Assembly (NCBI GenBank): GCA_036172665.1
Contig: CM069870.1
Span: 29,858,001-29,922,000 of the forward strand
Length of the DNA: 64,000 bases
From: Prosopocoilus inquinatus
Lineage: Eukaryota; Arthropoda; Insecta; Coleoptera; Lucanidae
Direction: 5' to 3'
Shown one piece after another: positions 11,432-24,092 of this stretch (its first letter is position 1; each line of letters starts with the position of its first letter). The notes under the pieces were generated by a model. The model was not told where the DNA came from. It ran no database searches and worked only from the letters and a program-made list of their open reading frames with translations. The translations under genes and the position numbers were made by a program.

Positions 11432-12157
11432 TGTTACGAATAACGCAATGAGCGAATAAACAAAAATTTAGTATAAAAAGCGCGCATAAAATTTAGATAG
11501 GCAGTCGACCTAGGAACGACTCCGAATTGGCATCCTCCTGCCATCTCGAAGAAGGGGAGCCACCCGGAACGCTGATCCCAAGATCATCAGCATCCTGACG
11601 CCGATCGGAGGACGCCTCTTTGCCACCGCCGTCTACGTCCAGCCAGAAGCTGCCGATCTCATCCCCGGTCAACTTCAGTTCTGGGAAACCGCATCAGCCT
11701 GCCAGCTGAAACCATCGCCGCACTTCTGCTTGCCGTCGCCACCTCATCCGGCCCCACAATGGTCGTCGCTGATGCCCCTAGATTTAGCATCTACTCCGTC
11801 GAAGCCATCGCAAGCGCCTAGATACCCGGAGTCGACCACCCTTAGCGTGACATGGTGAAGGCGCTTAAAATCCAAAGCCAGTAGAAGACCGTGGTCATCC
11901 GTTCCTGAACCGACTTTGACCTCGCCACAACATACCGCCCGTCGAATCCCGTCGCCACCAGACCAAGCCAGCCGCAGCACAGACGACCCGAATCACAGCC
12001 ACCCGTCTTGAATTATTAACAAACCCCATCATATTAAATTTTACATTAATAAAAGGTATCAACTTTTATAAAATGACTGTGTTTCAAGCTCTACCTTCTG
12101 AAAACCTACGCTACCCTCTTACCGCGACAGGGTGGAAGCACCACCCTTAGCGTGACA
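11432..12157 (+). mobile_element. Candidate solo LTR, GC-richer than its surroundings
   Basis: A block with distinctly higher GC begins TGTTACGAATAACGC and ends TTAGCGTGACA, giving the TGT...ACA ends of a retrotransposon LTR. A TATA-like AGTATAAAAAGCGCGC lies near 11470. A TTAATAAAAGG poly(A)-signal-like site is near 12046, about 110 bp before the end. The 17-mer CCACCCTTAGCGTGACA occurs both at 11838 and at the end (12141). No matching target duplication is visible (GGGCA against ATACG), no pol ORF adjoins it, and no second copy is in the window, so the LTR call is inference. The minus frame at 11744-11980 has no recognised domain. Confidence 0.45.
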
Positions 12158-12430
12158 ATACGATTAAGTTTAAATTTAAATTCAAGTTCAACATAATTAA
12201 CTCTTGCTTTCCTCACATAACAAGTTTTGAAAACTAAACGTTTTGACCGATCAGCTTTGATCGGAGCGGCTGATTTACGTCGTTGGTACTCAAGGGCAAG
12301 TAACGCACTGACCCTGGCCTATTCCGGCTGCGGGTCTTAATCGAAGCGGCGACCGCGTTCCACTGCCGGCAGTTCTCAAACGGTTTAGTGAAAATCTGCC
12401 ACTGCATTTTTCTCGAATTTTTCTCTTAAT
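12158..12430 (-). repeat. R4 repeat, truncated copy
   Basis: From about 12236 it matches the subterminal region of the relic at 24093-24920, sharing AAACGTTTTG..CGATCAGCT, CAAGTAACGCACTGACCCTG, CAGTTCTCAAACGGT and TGCATTTTTCTCGAA. The terminal inverted repeat itself is missing here. Confidence 0.65.
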
Positions 12431-14150
12431 ATATAGATAATTTTAAATACAGTATCTGACAGCATTGGCAAATTGTTTACGATGGCTGTTAATCTTTTGA
12501 CTCCAGAGCGTTCAGACACAAAACGTATCAAAATCTAATACGGTTTCAGGAAATATCGATGTACTAAGAAGGCATCTTAACTTCTACAGGTAGCAATATA
12601 CTTGACACATGCACCAAATTTTACTCTGTAGAAACCAACATCTCACTAAAAACAGTTTAATAATGTTTTCCACTATAAAGCCGTTTTTGGCATCACTTTG
12701 GGCTTATTAAAAACGCAAAATAGAAAAAAAATAAAACTTTGACGGTCCTTCTTCTAATTTCCTTTCATCTACTCAATAACGATATGATATTCTAAGTATC
12801 TCTTAGCCATAAATATGACACGTGAATTTACGTCAATGATGCTCAATATTAATAAAGTATGAAGCAAAACCAGTACCCTGTGTGTCCTTTTGCTACGTCC
12901 TACTTACCTATTTATTAATACCAATTAACAAGAAAATATTTGAAAAAGCAAATCATTTTCGGATATATTTGTTAACTTATGATATGTTTCTCTGTAGAAA
13001 TGCAACGTTCTACTGTAAAATGACCTGCAAGATAAGATATAAAAAAAATATTTATATTAATTATTATTTTACTAATTTGCTGTAGGTATAAAGAAGTAAA
13101 GGTTTAATATATTTGAACACACGACATTGTGCGTTTAAAATTTTCACGACGGAGTATAACGAACTTCGATTTTCCGGAACAGTAGCGTGAAACATAACAT
13201 GGACCGTTGTTAAAACAATAACTGTAATTACGGGTTCTCTGCAAGCTGCAACAATGAAAAATAATGTTGAGAACCGTAGCAGCTTCGGCATACAGAGGAA
13301 ATAAATTTTTGCTCTAATAACCAAAAATGAAGATCAGAATTAATTTACATTATAAAATTAATTGACTTATCTTTCGCCGATTTAATAATTCTAGCGAGTT
13401 AAATTATTTTGTGGGATTTATGAATATTCAAATTTTTGTTGAATTGTAAATTTGTCACAAGTCGTTCTCTTATTCATATTCTTATTTGCATTTCAACCGC
13501 ATACTGCGAAAATTGCAAACTGATTCATATGTGCATACGCGAATTATTGAAAGTTAAATTTATTCACGCAAAGACATTTTATACCGAGTGTCCACTTTAG
13601 TTATGCACCATACTAATTCCGGCTTATCTACTAAAGTTATTTTTTGCCGCTTATAACACTTTATTTCCTATCGCAAAGTTTAACAAATATTAGATTATTT
13701 TTGCTAATCTAAATTTATTAGTAATATAATCTCTGCTTCGGTAATTGTTTGACAAGCACGACTTAAGACAAGAATTTCTACTTGATTGTTGTTTACACCG
13801 CATACTTCTTTTATAACAAAATGTTTTATGTCTGTTTCTTTTTGATATCCACCAATTCATTAATTCTGTCTTTCTCACTTGCCTGTAAAGAACATCTTTA
13901 GACTTAATGCGTATAATAACTTAGCAAATTTTTAAGGGACACGTACTATCGCTGACATTATAAACAGAACACGAAGCAGTATAACTGTGAACACTTACTT
14001 CGGTAGGTAATGCAATAAAATGTGCAATAAGGCTCAATTTCGCTAGATCCTAAGAGGCATTAGTGCCAGGCAAATTTTAAATCGTTCCGTTTATAGTGTC
14101 CGCGATCGCACTTGAAAAAAATAATAACGATATGGTTATTCTACCTGTTA
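12431..14150. other. Unassigned AT-rich stretch
   Basis: No supported gene. Short frames at 12882-13085, 13064-13324 and 13690-13878 have no recognised motif. Confidence 0.5.
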
Positions 14151-14183
14151 TTTCATGTTATGTTAATTTAACATAACATGAAA
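14151..14183. repeat. Perfect 33-bp palindrome
   Basis: Two 16-base arms, TTTCATGTTATGTTAA and TTAACATAACATGAAA, are separated by a single T. No larger inverted element was found around it. Confidence 0.9.
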
Positions 14184-14302
14184 ACGTTAGTTTTACCGGC
14201 CGGATACGGATGCATACTCGAACTGATATTGATGCATTTCAATTGCTAATGCCTCAGTTTCTTAACGGAAACTGCAATAAATTATTATTTTTTTTAATTT
14301 TT

Positions 14303-14447
14303 CAATTTTTGGATAGTTCTTGCTCGTAAGAATTGCAGAGAATATGAAACAAATAAAAAAAGCTTTTTAAAAACGAGCTAAAAGAGAAATTTATTGACTT
14401 ACTTGACGTTTCGCAAATATAATTATTTGCTTTCTCAAAAGTGAATA
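14303..14447 (-). repeat. Long-distance inverted repeat, right member
   Basis: Inverted partner of 10787-10932, with only scattered differences by eye. Confidence 0.75.
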
Positions 14448-17400
14448 ACGGAAGTATAAACAATTTAGCCTACTATTTTTTTTAAAATTAATTGTGAAGA
14501 GATTGTTAGTGGTAAAAAACAGGAATTATCAGCAAAGATATAACTTATAAGCCAAGAATATCATTACTGATGCGGCCAGGCCGGGCTTAACATATACTCC
14601 AGTATTTACTGCAAGAGTTAGGGAAATCCTGGTAAAACCTAACTAGAGTATGCAAATAAATAAACAGGGAAGTTTCCGATTATTATGTGTCATTTAATGA
14701 ACTTAGAAAACTACAAAATATATCGTTCAAATTTGCAAAATCTGTTCTTTTATTAATTGAATTATTACACATTTTTATTTTACACATTTCAATAAATCTA
14801 CGTTAGACTCCTGATAAAGAATTTTAGCATTTTCAAAATCAAAAATATGTTTAGTTAAAAGTGAATGTTCTACTAACATTGAATGACTCTCATTTTTTTT
14901 GGATATAATATTTATGCTGACCTAACGTTTTCTTTTTATTTAAATTTTGGCTAATTTCGTCTATACGTGTATAAGCTGAGTTACAACTTTGACAATGTAC
15001 CTGATAAACTACATTTGGATTTGACATTTAGGTGTTTTTGTTAAAAAATTAGTAGGATAAATTGTTTATTGTTTATTTGTTTCATATTCTCTTTTAATTT
15101 TTCATTATGTTTTTTCCTTAATACTATTAAAACAATTTCATAATGTTATCAAAACGATGGTAGCCATCCCTATTCACAAGTCATTGCTAAGATAATTAAA
15201 ATATGTGATGTGCTGCACTAGAACAATAGAGCAATTGTTAAATCGATGCAGCTGATCTGTAGTTATTATAGAGAGAGAAAAAATTGAAGCTATACTCAGA
15301 TTAGTAGATGTACATTTCATTAGATTACCTCTTCGTATTTTATAGTAAACTATAGACTTGTTGCAATTGTTTATTGAGGTTTCATACACATTGTTAAGTA
15401 CGTCTGTTATTATCTGCGGTCATCATAGTATCTGAGAGAGGCTTTGTGATAAGTGATAAGTGATAAATTTTTGTTTTCTTCCTATTAATTTCTTTCAATT
15501 TTTCTTCCATTTTTTTTCATTTTTAACGGTAGCCCTCAGTATTTCATCATAAGCTAACGATGACCTAATAGATTATTAGAGCCCAGGAAGGATTTACCAA
15601 TTATCCTAGGAAAGGTGTCAATGTATGTACAGCCGGCGAAACTAATAATGTCACAGAGAAAATAGCTTATAAGGAACAGCCTATCTTCTTTAAAGTTTAC
15701 GCACCATGTTTGGACCGCAATAAATGTAAAATCTGCAGTATTTAAATTTTATAACATGCAAATACAATGACTACTATCGGAAAAGAATTTCGGTGTTGCT
15801 ATTAAGCTGGGATCACTCATGCGGCGTTCGCTTCAATCTTTCGACTTCTCTAATCCAGAGATTTAATTTACTACTTACATCAACTAACTAAAAGTATTGA
15901 TACCTTTCATTAGAAAAATCAATTAATTTTGGGTTCAGGTAAATTTTTCGTGCTTTACAGTTGCTATATATTTTGGAATTATTTATAACGGAGGTTAGTG
16001 TCCTTTACGATTCGACCCCGACAATAACTATTATTGAGGTTCATGATAATCTACACCTTGTAAAATTTACGCCCGCTCGATTAATTATTTTTTAAAGGTC
16101 CTATACTGTAGTACTAATTTTTGTGTTTTTACTTTCCCTATGACATTATTATTTACGCCGATAGTACATACAATGATAGGGCGCTAGTACAAGCTTTGTA
16201 AATGTTGCCCGAAGAATATTTGCTACTAATATGTTTAGTAACTTGACAACGGATAAAAACTATTTTATTTACTTATCATTAAGTCAAAAAAATAGCAGAA
16301 AAAAAAAAAGAAATAATGAAAACGTAACAAACAAATCCAAAAAAATTAGTTGCAAACTGCTTAAAAATCTGTATGTGCAGTTCTCAAAACTACAATTCCA
16401 GAGAATTTCTCGAAAGCAAGGAAAATATGTGTCACAATAATATGTTCGCTTAGTATTCCATCGAAACAAAAGCGTTTTGTAGCCTATAAATAAGGGTTGA
16501 AAAAATTGCAATAATATAATTTTCCGCTTGTTATTGTCGCCCATGAATCTTCGACTGACAAAGCGATCTATCGATAGGTAACGTTGAGCGACTGTAATTT
16601 TTCAAAGAGTCTGTTTAAAGGCAATATGCATAGTTTAAATTACACAGTCATTTTTAGAAATACATAATTTGCGTTGCTTAATTAGCATAGTTCGTTAATT
16701 GTAAAAAAATTGAAAGTTTTCTTTATAAAAAAAAAGTCCTTTCCATGTAGGTACAGAAAAAAAATGATAAAATAAATGAAAAATATTGCCGAAATAACCA
16801 AATTATCAAAATCAGTTAACCAAGCGCAGAATTTACTATTTCGTAGTATTCTTGTGCTTACACAATAAGAAATGTTTACATTAGGAATAAGAATAAGCTT
16901 CACACGAAACTACTCTACATTCTACACTCTACAGCCAAAGTTGTTGATTTTTTACTCTCTACTTATCAGTTATTTATTCTAATTAGAGTATTGTACAGTT
17001 TAAGTCATGAAAGAATACGTGCATGTAATAGACAGAAATCATCTGTATCAAATAACTGGACTAGTTAATAAAAATTACACTAATTTTTAAATACGGGAAA
17101 ACGTCATTAAGTTAAATTCATATATTCATTATTGATAAATGAAGTAGATTCTTGTCCAATGAAAATTGTAATTAAAAAAAAAGTTTTAATTTAGTTCTTG
17201 TTTGTTACTTTTACCTGTATTCCGGACAACCCGTACTTTAGTTCATATTTCACTTGACGTTATAATTAGAGAACGGATTCTCGAACATGTGTCAGGTGGA
17301 AGGGAGCCGTCGGGGTTGACGATTGCACGCTTTCGCGTTCTGCCTTGATGTGAATGCTCAGTCCTCAATTCATCTTAGTTAGTGATTGGCGATATCGTCA

Positions 17401-17574
17401 CTGTGAAACCATAGTTTTGATATCAGATATCAAAAAGTAATAGTTTGGACAAAAGCATAGTTTATACTTAGATGGAGCATCGCGTTCACGTACGTCCATA
17501 AAGTCGACTTCCCCGTAACGCCATAAGAAATGTACGCACAGCAAGCGACTACGTGCCTTAATTGGCATTTGGAC
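14448..17574. other. Unassigned AT-rich stretch
   Basis: No supported gene. It contains a short GTGATAA triplication near 15450. Frames up to 86 codons (16284-16544 minus) are low-complexity Phe/Leu-rich and unconvincing. Confidence 0.5.
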
Positions 17575-17925
17575 TTCTACAAATAGCCAAGCGCCCTCGT
17601 GCATAATATATATTTCTGCAGCCTTTTCGTTAAACAATGTAATAGTAATTATTACGTTTCGAGAAAATCTGTTCGATGCAGAAAACGAACAGATTTTCTC
17701 GAAACATAATAAATTATTGTTACATTCTTTAAGGAAAGGTCGCAAAAATAAGTATATTTTGCACGAAGCCGCTTCGCTACTTGACAGCTTTAAGCTTACT
17801 TTGGATGCGTCTAGATACGCAAAATATTTATTTATTGCATTAGTTTCTAAAAGGTTCTTTCAAAACCAAACAAAAAACCATCTGCAATATATATTTTGCG
17901 CATCCAAACGCAACAGAGTTAAGCT
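17575..17925. repeat. Compound long hairpins
   Basis: The first hairpin has a perfect 20-bp stem, 17656-17675 against 17686-17705 (GTTTCGAGAAAATCTGTTCG), with a 10-base loop. It extends outward with mismatches to about 17580 and 17785 through a TCGTGCA..ATATA block. The second hairpin pairs about 17790-17828 with 17886-17924 (AAGCTTA at both outer ends, TGGATGCG and GCAAAATAT inside). Reading frames crossing the area are palindrome artefacts. This may be a palindromic MITE whose ends I cannot fix. Confidence 0.75.
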
Positions 17926-18550
17926 TTAGTAGGTGCAATCTAATCATTTTGAAATTACGTTATGTACCTTGTGTACAACTTGCGTTTATGATATTTCGTT
18001 TACAGTACTCCGAATGTCGTCGCGAAATAATATGTTTTCATAAATTTGTTGTGTCCTCCGCACTCTTTACATCACCGATCACTGTTGCAAATTTTACATG
18101 TACCTCCAAAATCAGTTTTGATGAAAACTTTCCACACATTCACACACAAGCTAATCGAGACTGATTGGCAGTTCCGTAATTCTTACTAACAGCGTCAATA
18201 AGGGCGCACTTAGCTTATAGCGATCTCGATTAGGATAATCGCGACTGTACCTACGTGGCATTTTGATTTTGTAACACAACAAATTACATCCAAATGTTGA
18301 TATTGTGAACATATGCTACGATGGCGACAGGCGGATGAAACTTCAATTCGGAAAATTACCTTCGATTGGGAAGTTCTCTTTTTCTTCTTGCAGAATTCTG
18401 TAGTCGCTCCGCGATAATCGATACGATATTCGGATAAATCTGTATCGAATCGTGTCGTCTAGAGTCAAACCAGTACAAAATATCGGGTATCGGAAGCAAA
18501 AGTGCGGTACACGGAAATATCATACCGTATGGCCCATCTCTACGATTTAT
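17926..18550. other. Unassigned stretch
   Basis: No supported gene. TCGATACGATATTCGG and TGTATCGAATCGTG-type short palindromic words cluster at 18415-18460. Confidence 0.4.
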
Positions 18551-18656
18551 GCTGCAATTGTAAGCTCTATCGTAAACATCATAAGGTACTTACGACCTGT
18601 ATGGCACGGTAATCGTAATACCTTACGATGCTTACGATAGAGCTCAGAACTGCAGC
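18551..18656. repeat. 106-bp hairpin (palindromic mini-element)
   Basis: The left arm contains GCTGCA, then AGCTCTATCGTAAACATCAT and AAGGTA. The right arm is its complement with four or so mismatches (TACCTTACGATGCTTACGAT, AGAGCT, TGCAGC). The loop is about 30 bp. No target duplication is certain. Confidence 0.75.
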
Positions 18657-18924
18657 ATTAATGTGAAATATTTACTCTAATTTCTTACTGCGTAGAGAGA
18701 TATTGTGAAGTGTACGTGGCCTTCACGCACGGAATAAAACGCTTTGGGATCTAAACCTAAACTATCAAGTCTTTAGTTATCACGTTACACGTTTTAGCGA
18801 AACTCTATGCCACTAGGGCGCCTATCATTAAAACTCAACATACTTATCTTACCTTGACAAAACGCGATCTTTACTGATTTCTTGTATTTTTATTATTTCT
18901 CAGAATCCCTTTTCATAACAAATA

Positions 18925-19100
18925 CTGTTGGTAATATACACCGTCCTACAAGAGCATTAAATTCTTTAACAAGCGGCCGGAAAGGGTGAAACCATTAAAT
19001 TTAGAATCATTTAAAAATGTGACTAAAAGATTCTTCTTGCACCAAGATTACTATACCATCATTGATTTCTTCATTGACGATGTATGCAACGTGCTTTAGT
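18925..19100 (+). pseudogene. LINE ORF2 C-terminal tail remnant
   Basis: A frame from about 18962 reads FFNKRPERVKPL, ESFKNVTKRFFL and YYTIIDFF. This follows the C-terminal pattern of many insect non-LTR retrotransposon ORF2 proteins (FN.LP..I....L..FK..LK..LL...YY...EF). Upstream, in another frame, NIHRPTRAL resembles the preceding conserved strip. Only the last 50 or so codons survive. The family assignment rests on this pattern alone. Confidence 0.4.
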
Positions 19101-19136
19101 TTCTAGTAGTTTAAGTTTATTCTATGTTATGTTATA

Positions 19137-19370
19137 CTGGGTGCATCAGAAATATGTGTGTAGGGAACGCTGCACCCCATACAGGGGTAATCATAGAAAC
19201 AATGGGTAATCAGAGGGGACGGGGGAAACATGTTAGATCAGTTCTGAGGAGCTCATTTTCGCAATTGGAAAGCGGCTATAATAATTGTATCCGTCATGAA
19301 AATAAAATTGTTCAGCTTGGCGAGTTCTTCTATGGTTTAAAATTAACAAATGTATTTCTGATACACCCAG
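19137..19370. mobile_element. TA-flanked Tc1/mariner-type MITE, 234 bp
   Basis: The terminal inverted repeat CTGGGTGCATCAGAAATA pairs with TATTTCTGATACACCCAG at the right, with one mismatch in 18 bases. TATA flanks both sides. The interior is non-coding. It lies 31 bp from the mariner element at 19402 but has different termini. Confidence 0.8.
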
Positions 19371-19401
19371 TATATGCAAGTACTTCAACATTTGACGTGT
19401 A

Positions 19402-20737
19402 CCGTGCCTTCAATTGAATTCCTCATTAAAGTAAGCTGTGATTTTTTTATGAAGTTGGAGACACAATTCTAGAGAAAACAGTTGTCATTAACTGTCAGTA
19501 CTGATCATAACATCAAATAAAAACACAACATTAAAGTTTAAAGTAGATGCTCAAAGTACTTTCCTTCAGCTTGAATACATAAGCGTACTCTGCGTTTCAT
19601 GTTTTCAAACCCGTTTGCTAAGTGTTCGGGGGTTATGTTAGCACACACATCTGCAATGCCCGCACGAAGTTCTTCAATTGTGTGACGCGTAGTTCTAAAA
19701 ACTGTATTTTTCATGTGCGGATAAATGAAGTAATCCATAATTGTGAGATCCGGAGACCTTGCAGGAAAATTCACAATCCGATTATCGAAAAACTGCTGCA
19801 GGAAAGTCATTGTTTGATGAGCTGTGCGGGCACTACCATTGTCTTGCTGAAAAAACCCTTCTGTAAGTTCATCATCATGTAGTTGATTAATGAAAGGTTC
19901 TAATAACTCATTTCGGCATCGTTCAGCAGTTACCGAGTCGTTAAAAAAATATTGGTCCGATGATACGCCTTCTTGACACTGCTAGTCAAACACCAATTTT
20001 TAATGGATGTAATGGAGTTTCCACAAATTCATGGGGATTTTCTGCTGACCATGTTCTCATATTCTGTTTATTTAAATACCCTGCCTCATCGGAAAAGAAG
20101 CACTTGTCAAGAATGTCGTCGTTGTATAAGTTATCAAAAACCACTGACAATATTCTGTTCTTCTGTGAAAATCTATTGGCCTGAGTTCGTGGACTGCTTG
20201 AATCTTATATGGCTTGAATCTTATATGAAGCTTTATGTCTTTTTAAGAATAGTGTGACATGTTCCCACTGATAGTTGAACTTCCTGTGAAAGTTTCGCAA
20301 TAGATTTCTTGGGAGAGTGTCCCATTCGATCCCGAACATCTTCAATGCAGGCTGCAGTCCTTTTCTTAGCTGCTCCGCTCCCTGTTTTGCGACCAAGTGA
20401 TCCTGTTTCACGAAATTTAAGAACACAAGCATGGATATGTTTAACTAGCTGTTCATAAGTAATAGCAAAATTAGGACACTGCTGTCGAAATTTCTGTACA
20501 CACTGATTAATTGAATAAACTATCTGTCCATTTTCTATTCTGCCGGTTTGAAAATAACTTTCAACAATAAATATTTTCTGCTGTAATTCTAACATTTTGA
20601 ATTAATTGAAAATACAAAGTGTCAACTTGACATTTATTTAATTAAATAATTGAACAGCTATCAGTGCTGCAAATCTTAGGAGAAAAAAACAGTGAAATCA
20701 TAGCCAACTTTAATGAGGAATTCAATTGAAGGCACGG
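19402..20737 (-). mobile_element. Mariner-type transposon with 33-bp TIRs, inactive
   Basis: The left end CCGTGCCTTCAATTGAATTC and the right end GAATTCAATTGAAGGCACGG are perfect complements. The match continues through CTCATTAAAGT for about 31-33 bp. TA flanks both ends (19400-19401 and 20738-20739). The total of 1336 bp is a full-length mariner size. It encloses the degenerate minus-strand transposase at 19538-20595. Confidence 0.9.
19538..20595 (-). pseudogene. Tc1/mariner-superfamily transposase, DUF4817-type N-terminus, frameshifted
   Basis: The start at 20595 gives about 120 intact codons beginning MLELQQKIFIVESYF. These form a helix-turn-helix N-terminal region of the DUF4817 type that many insect mariner-like transposases carry, including GSLGRKTGSG. 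Downstream the catalytic core is readable in pieces: FFSDEAGY (first Asp), QQDNGSARTAH (second Asp) and ARSPDLTIMDYF (third Asp), with about 35 residues between the second and third. The last frame runs to the stop at 19538. Breaks include a frameshift after the N-terminal block, a TGA in place of the Trp expected after KIGV, and a frameshift at a run of seven A/T near 19945. The termini survive, so only the enzyme is dead. Confidence 0.85.
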
Positions 20738-23700
20738 TACATGTATTGTATAATGGCTCAGTGCGCAAATAAATACGAACACGAATAGGTATAAATTCGG
20801 AATAAAAAGTACCCTTTCACTTCAAATTTACCACAAAACTTAACTTAACAAAAATACTGAATTAATGACGTTTTCGGATCTATTAAATTTCAAGTGGAGT
20901 TGCAGAATTATTCGTACATGAAAAATAACGCAATTCTGTAATGACGCAAAGTAAGAAATTACATTCCACCGAATGAAATATAAAGAATATATTGGCTTAA
21001 TGTGGCGCTTTGTGTACTCGCCATTTACAATGTATAAGCAATTCCGAGAAGTGTTTTATTTCTTTGCAAATACTTCGTACTTTGTATGTACTTTAAAAAT
21101 ACTCGTGTTTACTTCCAGAGTCGTTCACAACACGTAAGCGCTTAACTTTCAGAAATAATTGAAACCTAATGTTCACCTACTTTCTCGTAGTGTTGCATGC
21201 AGTTCAATTAATTTTTCTTTTTTAATTTTGTTTTATTGACTTTTCTTTATACACTTAGGTACTCTAAAAAAATATCAGTACGCATTAAAATAACAACGTT
21301 GTTTAGGCTATTTTTGGATTGTAAATTAATTATTCACTTTTGCCTTTTCGAGTAAATTAATGACACAAAAGCAGTAATATATGTACATAAATATAGAGGA
21401 ACAAATTGTTAGTAGGTCACCGCAGACATCCTGCAAGTTCCCTCGTGGATTGCGTGAGGGTAATAAGGACTTACCGGGCACGATCACAAGATGTTATTGC
21501 TCTTTCCTGCACGTAATGTTTTTTTTTCTTTTTTAAGTAACACTATTAAGATCTAATAAGTTGTGAGTCGTAAGGAAACGAAGTACTGAAGTTTAATGCG
21601 ACAAATTTAGCTCTTCACTATCCGAACATCAAAAGATGGTAAATTTTACTTGTATCTCTCATGAATATAATATACATATGTAAGTTGGAAACTAAACTAC
21701 ATAGGGTGTGTCACTGAGCGTGTCTTCTTCAATAGCCCATCTTTAGAACAAGATTTTTTGTTTTTTCACAAAAAGTTTCTATATGCATACATGAATACTA
21801 AAAACTAAAATTATTTTGACATATACAGAATGTTCCCCAGATTAGTGCCAATATGCAGCAAAGTTTGCATAACTGACAGATTTTTAAACTGCTCCTATTG
21901 ATTTTTTTAAAACGACTCATTTCTTTTTACGAATAGACTGTGCTAATATTCTTTAATTCTATTACAGATTTCCTGAATCTGTTATTATAAACATTTTGTA
22001 TTTTTATTCCTCAAATCAATAATAAAAAAAAAACTGCAAAAGTTTTGTAAAAAAATATTACACGAAAGCAATATTCCGAATGTAACTGTTCCTATGTTCA
22101 GCGGTCACATAAATTATTTACTTGCGCAAACCTTTTACAACGGTCCTAACGCACACGTTCCCCAAGGAATATAAAGCGAACGTTTTCATTCACTCGAACA
22201 CACCACTGTTTAACTAATTTGTAAATTTAATTTCTGAATAGCTAGTAGCAGGAAATGAGCTCTATTCACACTTTAATGAGTCAATACCGAGAGATATTAA
22301 ATAAATTAATATATAATGTTGTCGTACTAAAATTTATGTTTGTAGTTTTTTATTTTAAAATAGTTTTTATGGCAGAGCAATAGTGATTATTGATTCTGTG
22401 CAAATTACAAATTTGTTTTTATGCAGTATATTTTGAAAATTTTACCTTTTTGCAATCGTGTCAGCTAAAAACTGTCTTTAAAATTAACCGCCAAAATGCG
22501 GGAAAAGAAACAATTTTGAATGCCAAGAGCAATAAACACTAAACCAATAAAATATTTATTTACGCGCTTTTAACACGTATGTTGACCGTACACACCTGAA
22601 ATGAAATTATCAAGTTAAACCGTTGGTCCTTGAGCGCAGCGGGAGGGGGGGCGGGGTGGAGAATAGAAAAATTTACTATTATTTAAAACTAATTATATTT
22701 ATAAAAACTTTATAAACTACTTACACATAACGATGTGATATTTCCCAAAACTAAACATCAAAACTGAACTCTAAAAAGAACTTCTTAATAATTTCTTACT
22801 AACTTGTTCCAGAAATTCTTCAGAACTTTTTTCCCAATTGTCTTTCTATCTTCTTTAAAACCTTTGGTCCATAAGCAATACACTTTCTATCGATTTTTGT
22901 TGAAAATTTGTCTTTCGAAGACTTTTAATTAAGGTACAGTTTCTGAGTTCATAGCCAAAAATAATTTCTAATACTATTTTTCTTTGGTTACAATTTTTTT
23001 GGTATTCAATCAAACATTTTTTAAATAAATACCAAAGGATTAAATCGATCGGAAATTCTTTTTATTTTATTTTTTCTAACGTTAGTTCTACTTATTAAAT
23101 GAATTTTAAATAAAAATCGGCAAATTTTGGTGTTTTAACACACAGTTGATGCAATTCATAACCAAATTTCAACGTCTGTATAGTACAAGAGGTAAAATTT
23201 AGTGCAATATCCGGTTCCAATCCAATTCATTATCGTCCCAATATTAACGATGATTTATGCGAATTTGAAATCTATGAAACTTCCAAATTCTACCCGAAGT
23301 TATGTATTAGTCTTCATCATCAGACGATTCTAACTTTTGTTACTCGTATTTATCTATAGGTGTGATTGATATATGTAGTGTACAACAGTGCACACTCTTC
23401 TTTACCAAATATTCTTTAAGGCCGCCTACATTTTTTGATAAATAAGTCAACACATAGGTTATATTAAAGCAAATTTTCGGTAAATATGCAGTACGCTTAT
23501 CAATTAAATAGTAGATACATTTATAATTTGTAAGATAAATATATAAAACATAAACAAATTAACAAATTGCGTTATCACAGCTATTAAACCAGACACGTGA
23601 TTTTTTTTAAATAAGCTGCATTCTATACCCAGTCTGATCAATTGATTTACAGTTTAGATCAATTCAAAAGGACAAATTTAATTGATATTCAAGGGTAAAA

Positions 23701-24092
23701 TGATAGTATTTTACTATTTTATATTATATACTACGTCACTTTGTTTTGAAATAGAAAGAATGTATAATTTGAATGGCTTCGTTGAAAACTAGAAAATTAT
23801 TAAAAGTTTTGATACAATTCAGAAAACAGTATCATTTAGTAAAAGGCTAATTGTTAGTAGGGTTAACTGGTCTTGCACGAAACGAATGCCTAAATTCTTT
23901 TTGAATTGATTTAGATTTTTATCCTTCTAAACCACGTAAAATAAGAGACAAAACTTTTAACTCTATTTTAATCAATTCTTAAATACCTTTTTTCTTTATA
24001 AGTGATAAAGTTGTATATGTATGCATGCTATGCATTTTACGGACTTAATTAAGGCATATTTTAATCAAAAAGCCTGTATACATATGTGTACA
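20738..24092. other. Unassigned AT-rich stretch, over 3 kb
   Basis: No gene or clear repeat was found on either strand. There is a G-rich run GGGAGGGGGGGCGGGG at about 22639. A single mariner-like terminus (ATACAGAATGTTCCCCAG) near 21825 has no partner. Confidence 0.5.

Noticed and set aside
11744..11980. 78-codon minus frame in the GC-rich block
   Set aside because: It lies inside the LTR-like repeat, has no motif, and GC-rich sequence lacks stops by chance.
23330..23420. TCATCATCAGACG (CTGATGATGA on the minus strand) as a possible hammerhead half
   Set aside because: No GAAA half and no stems nearby.
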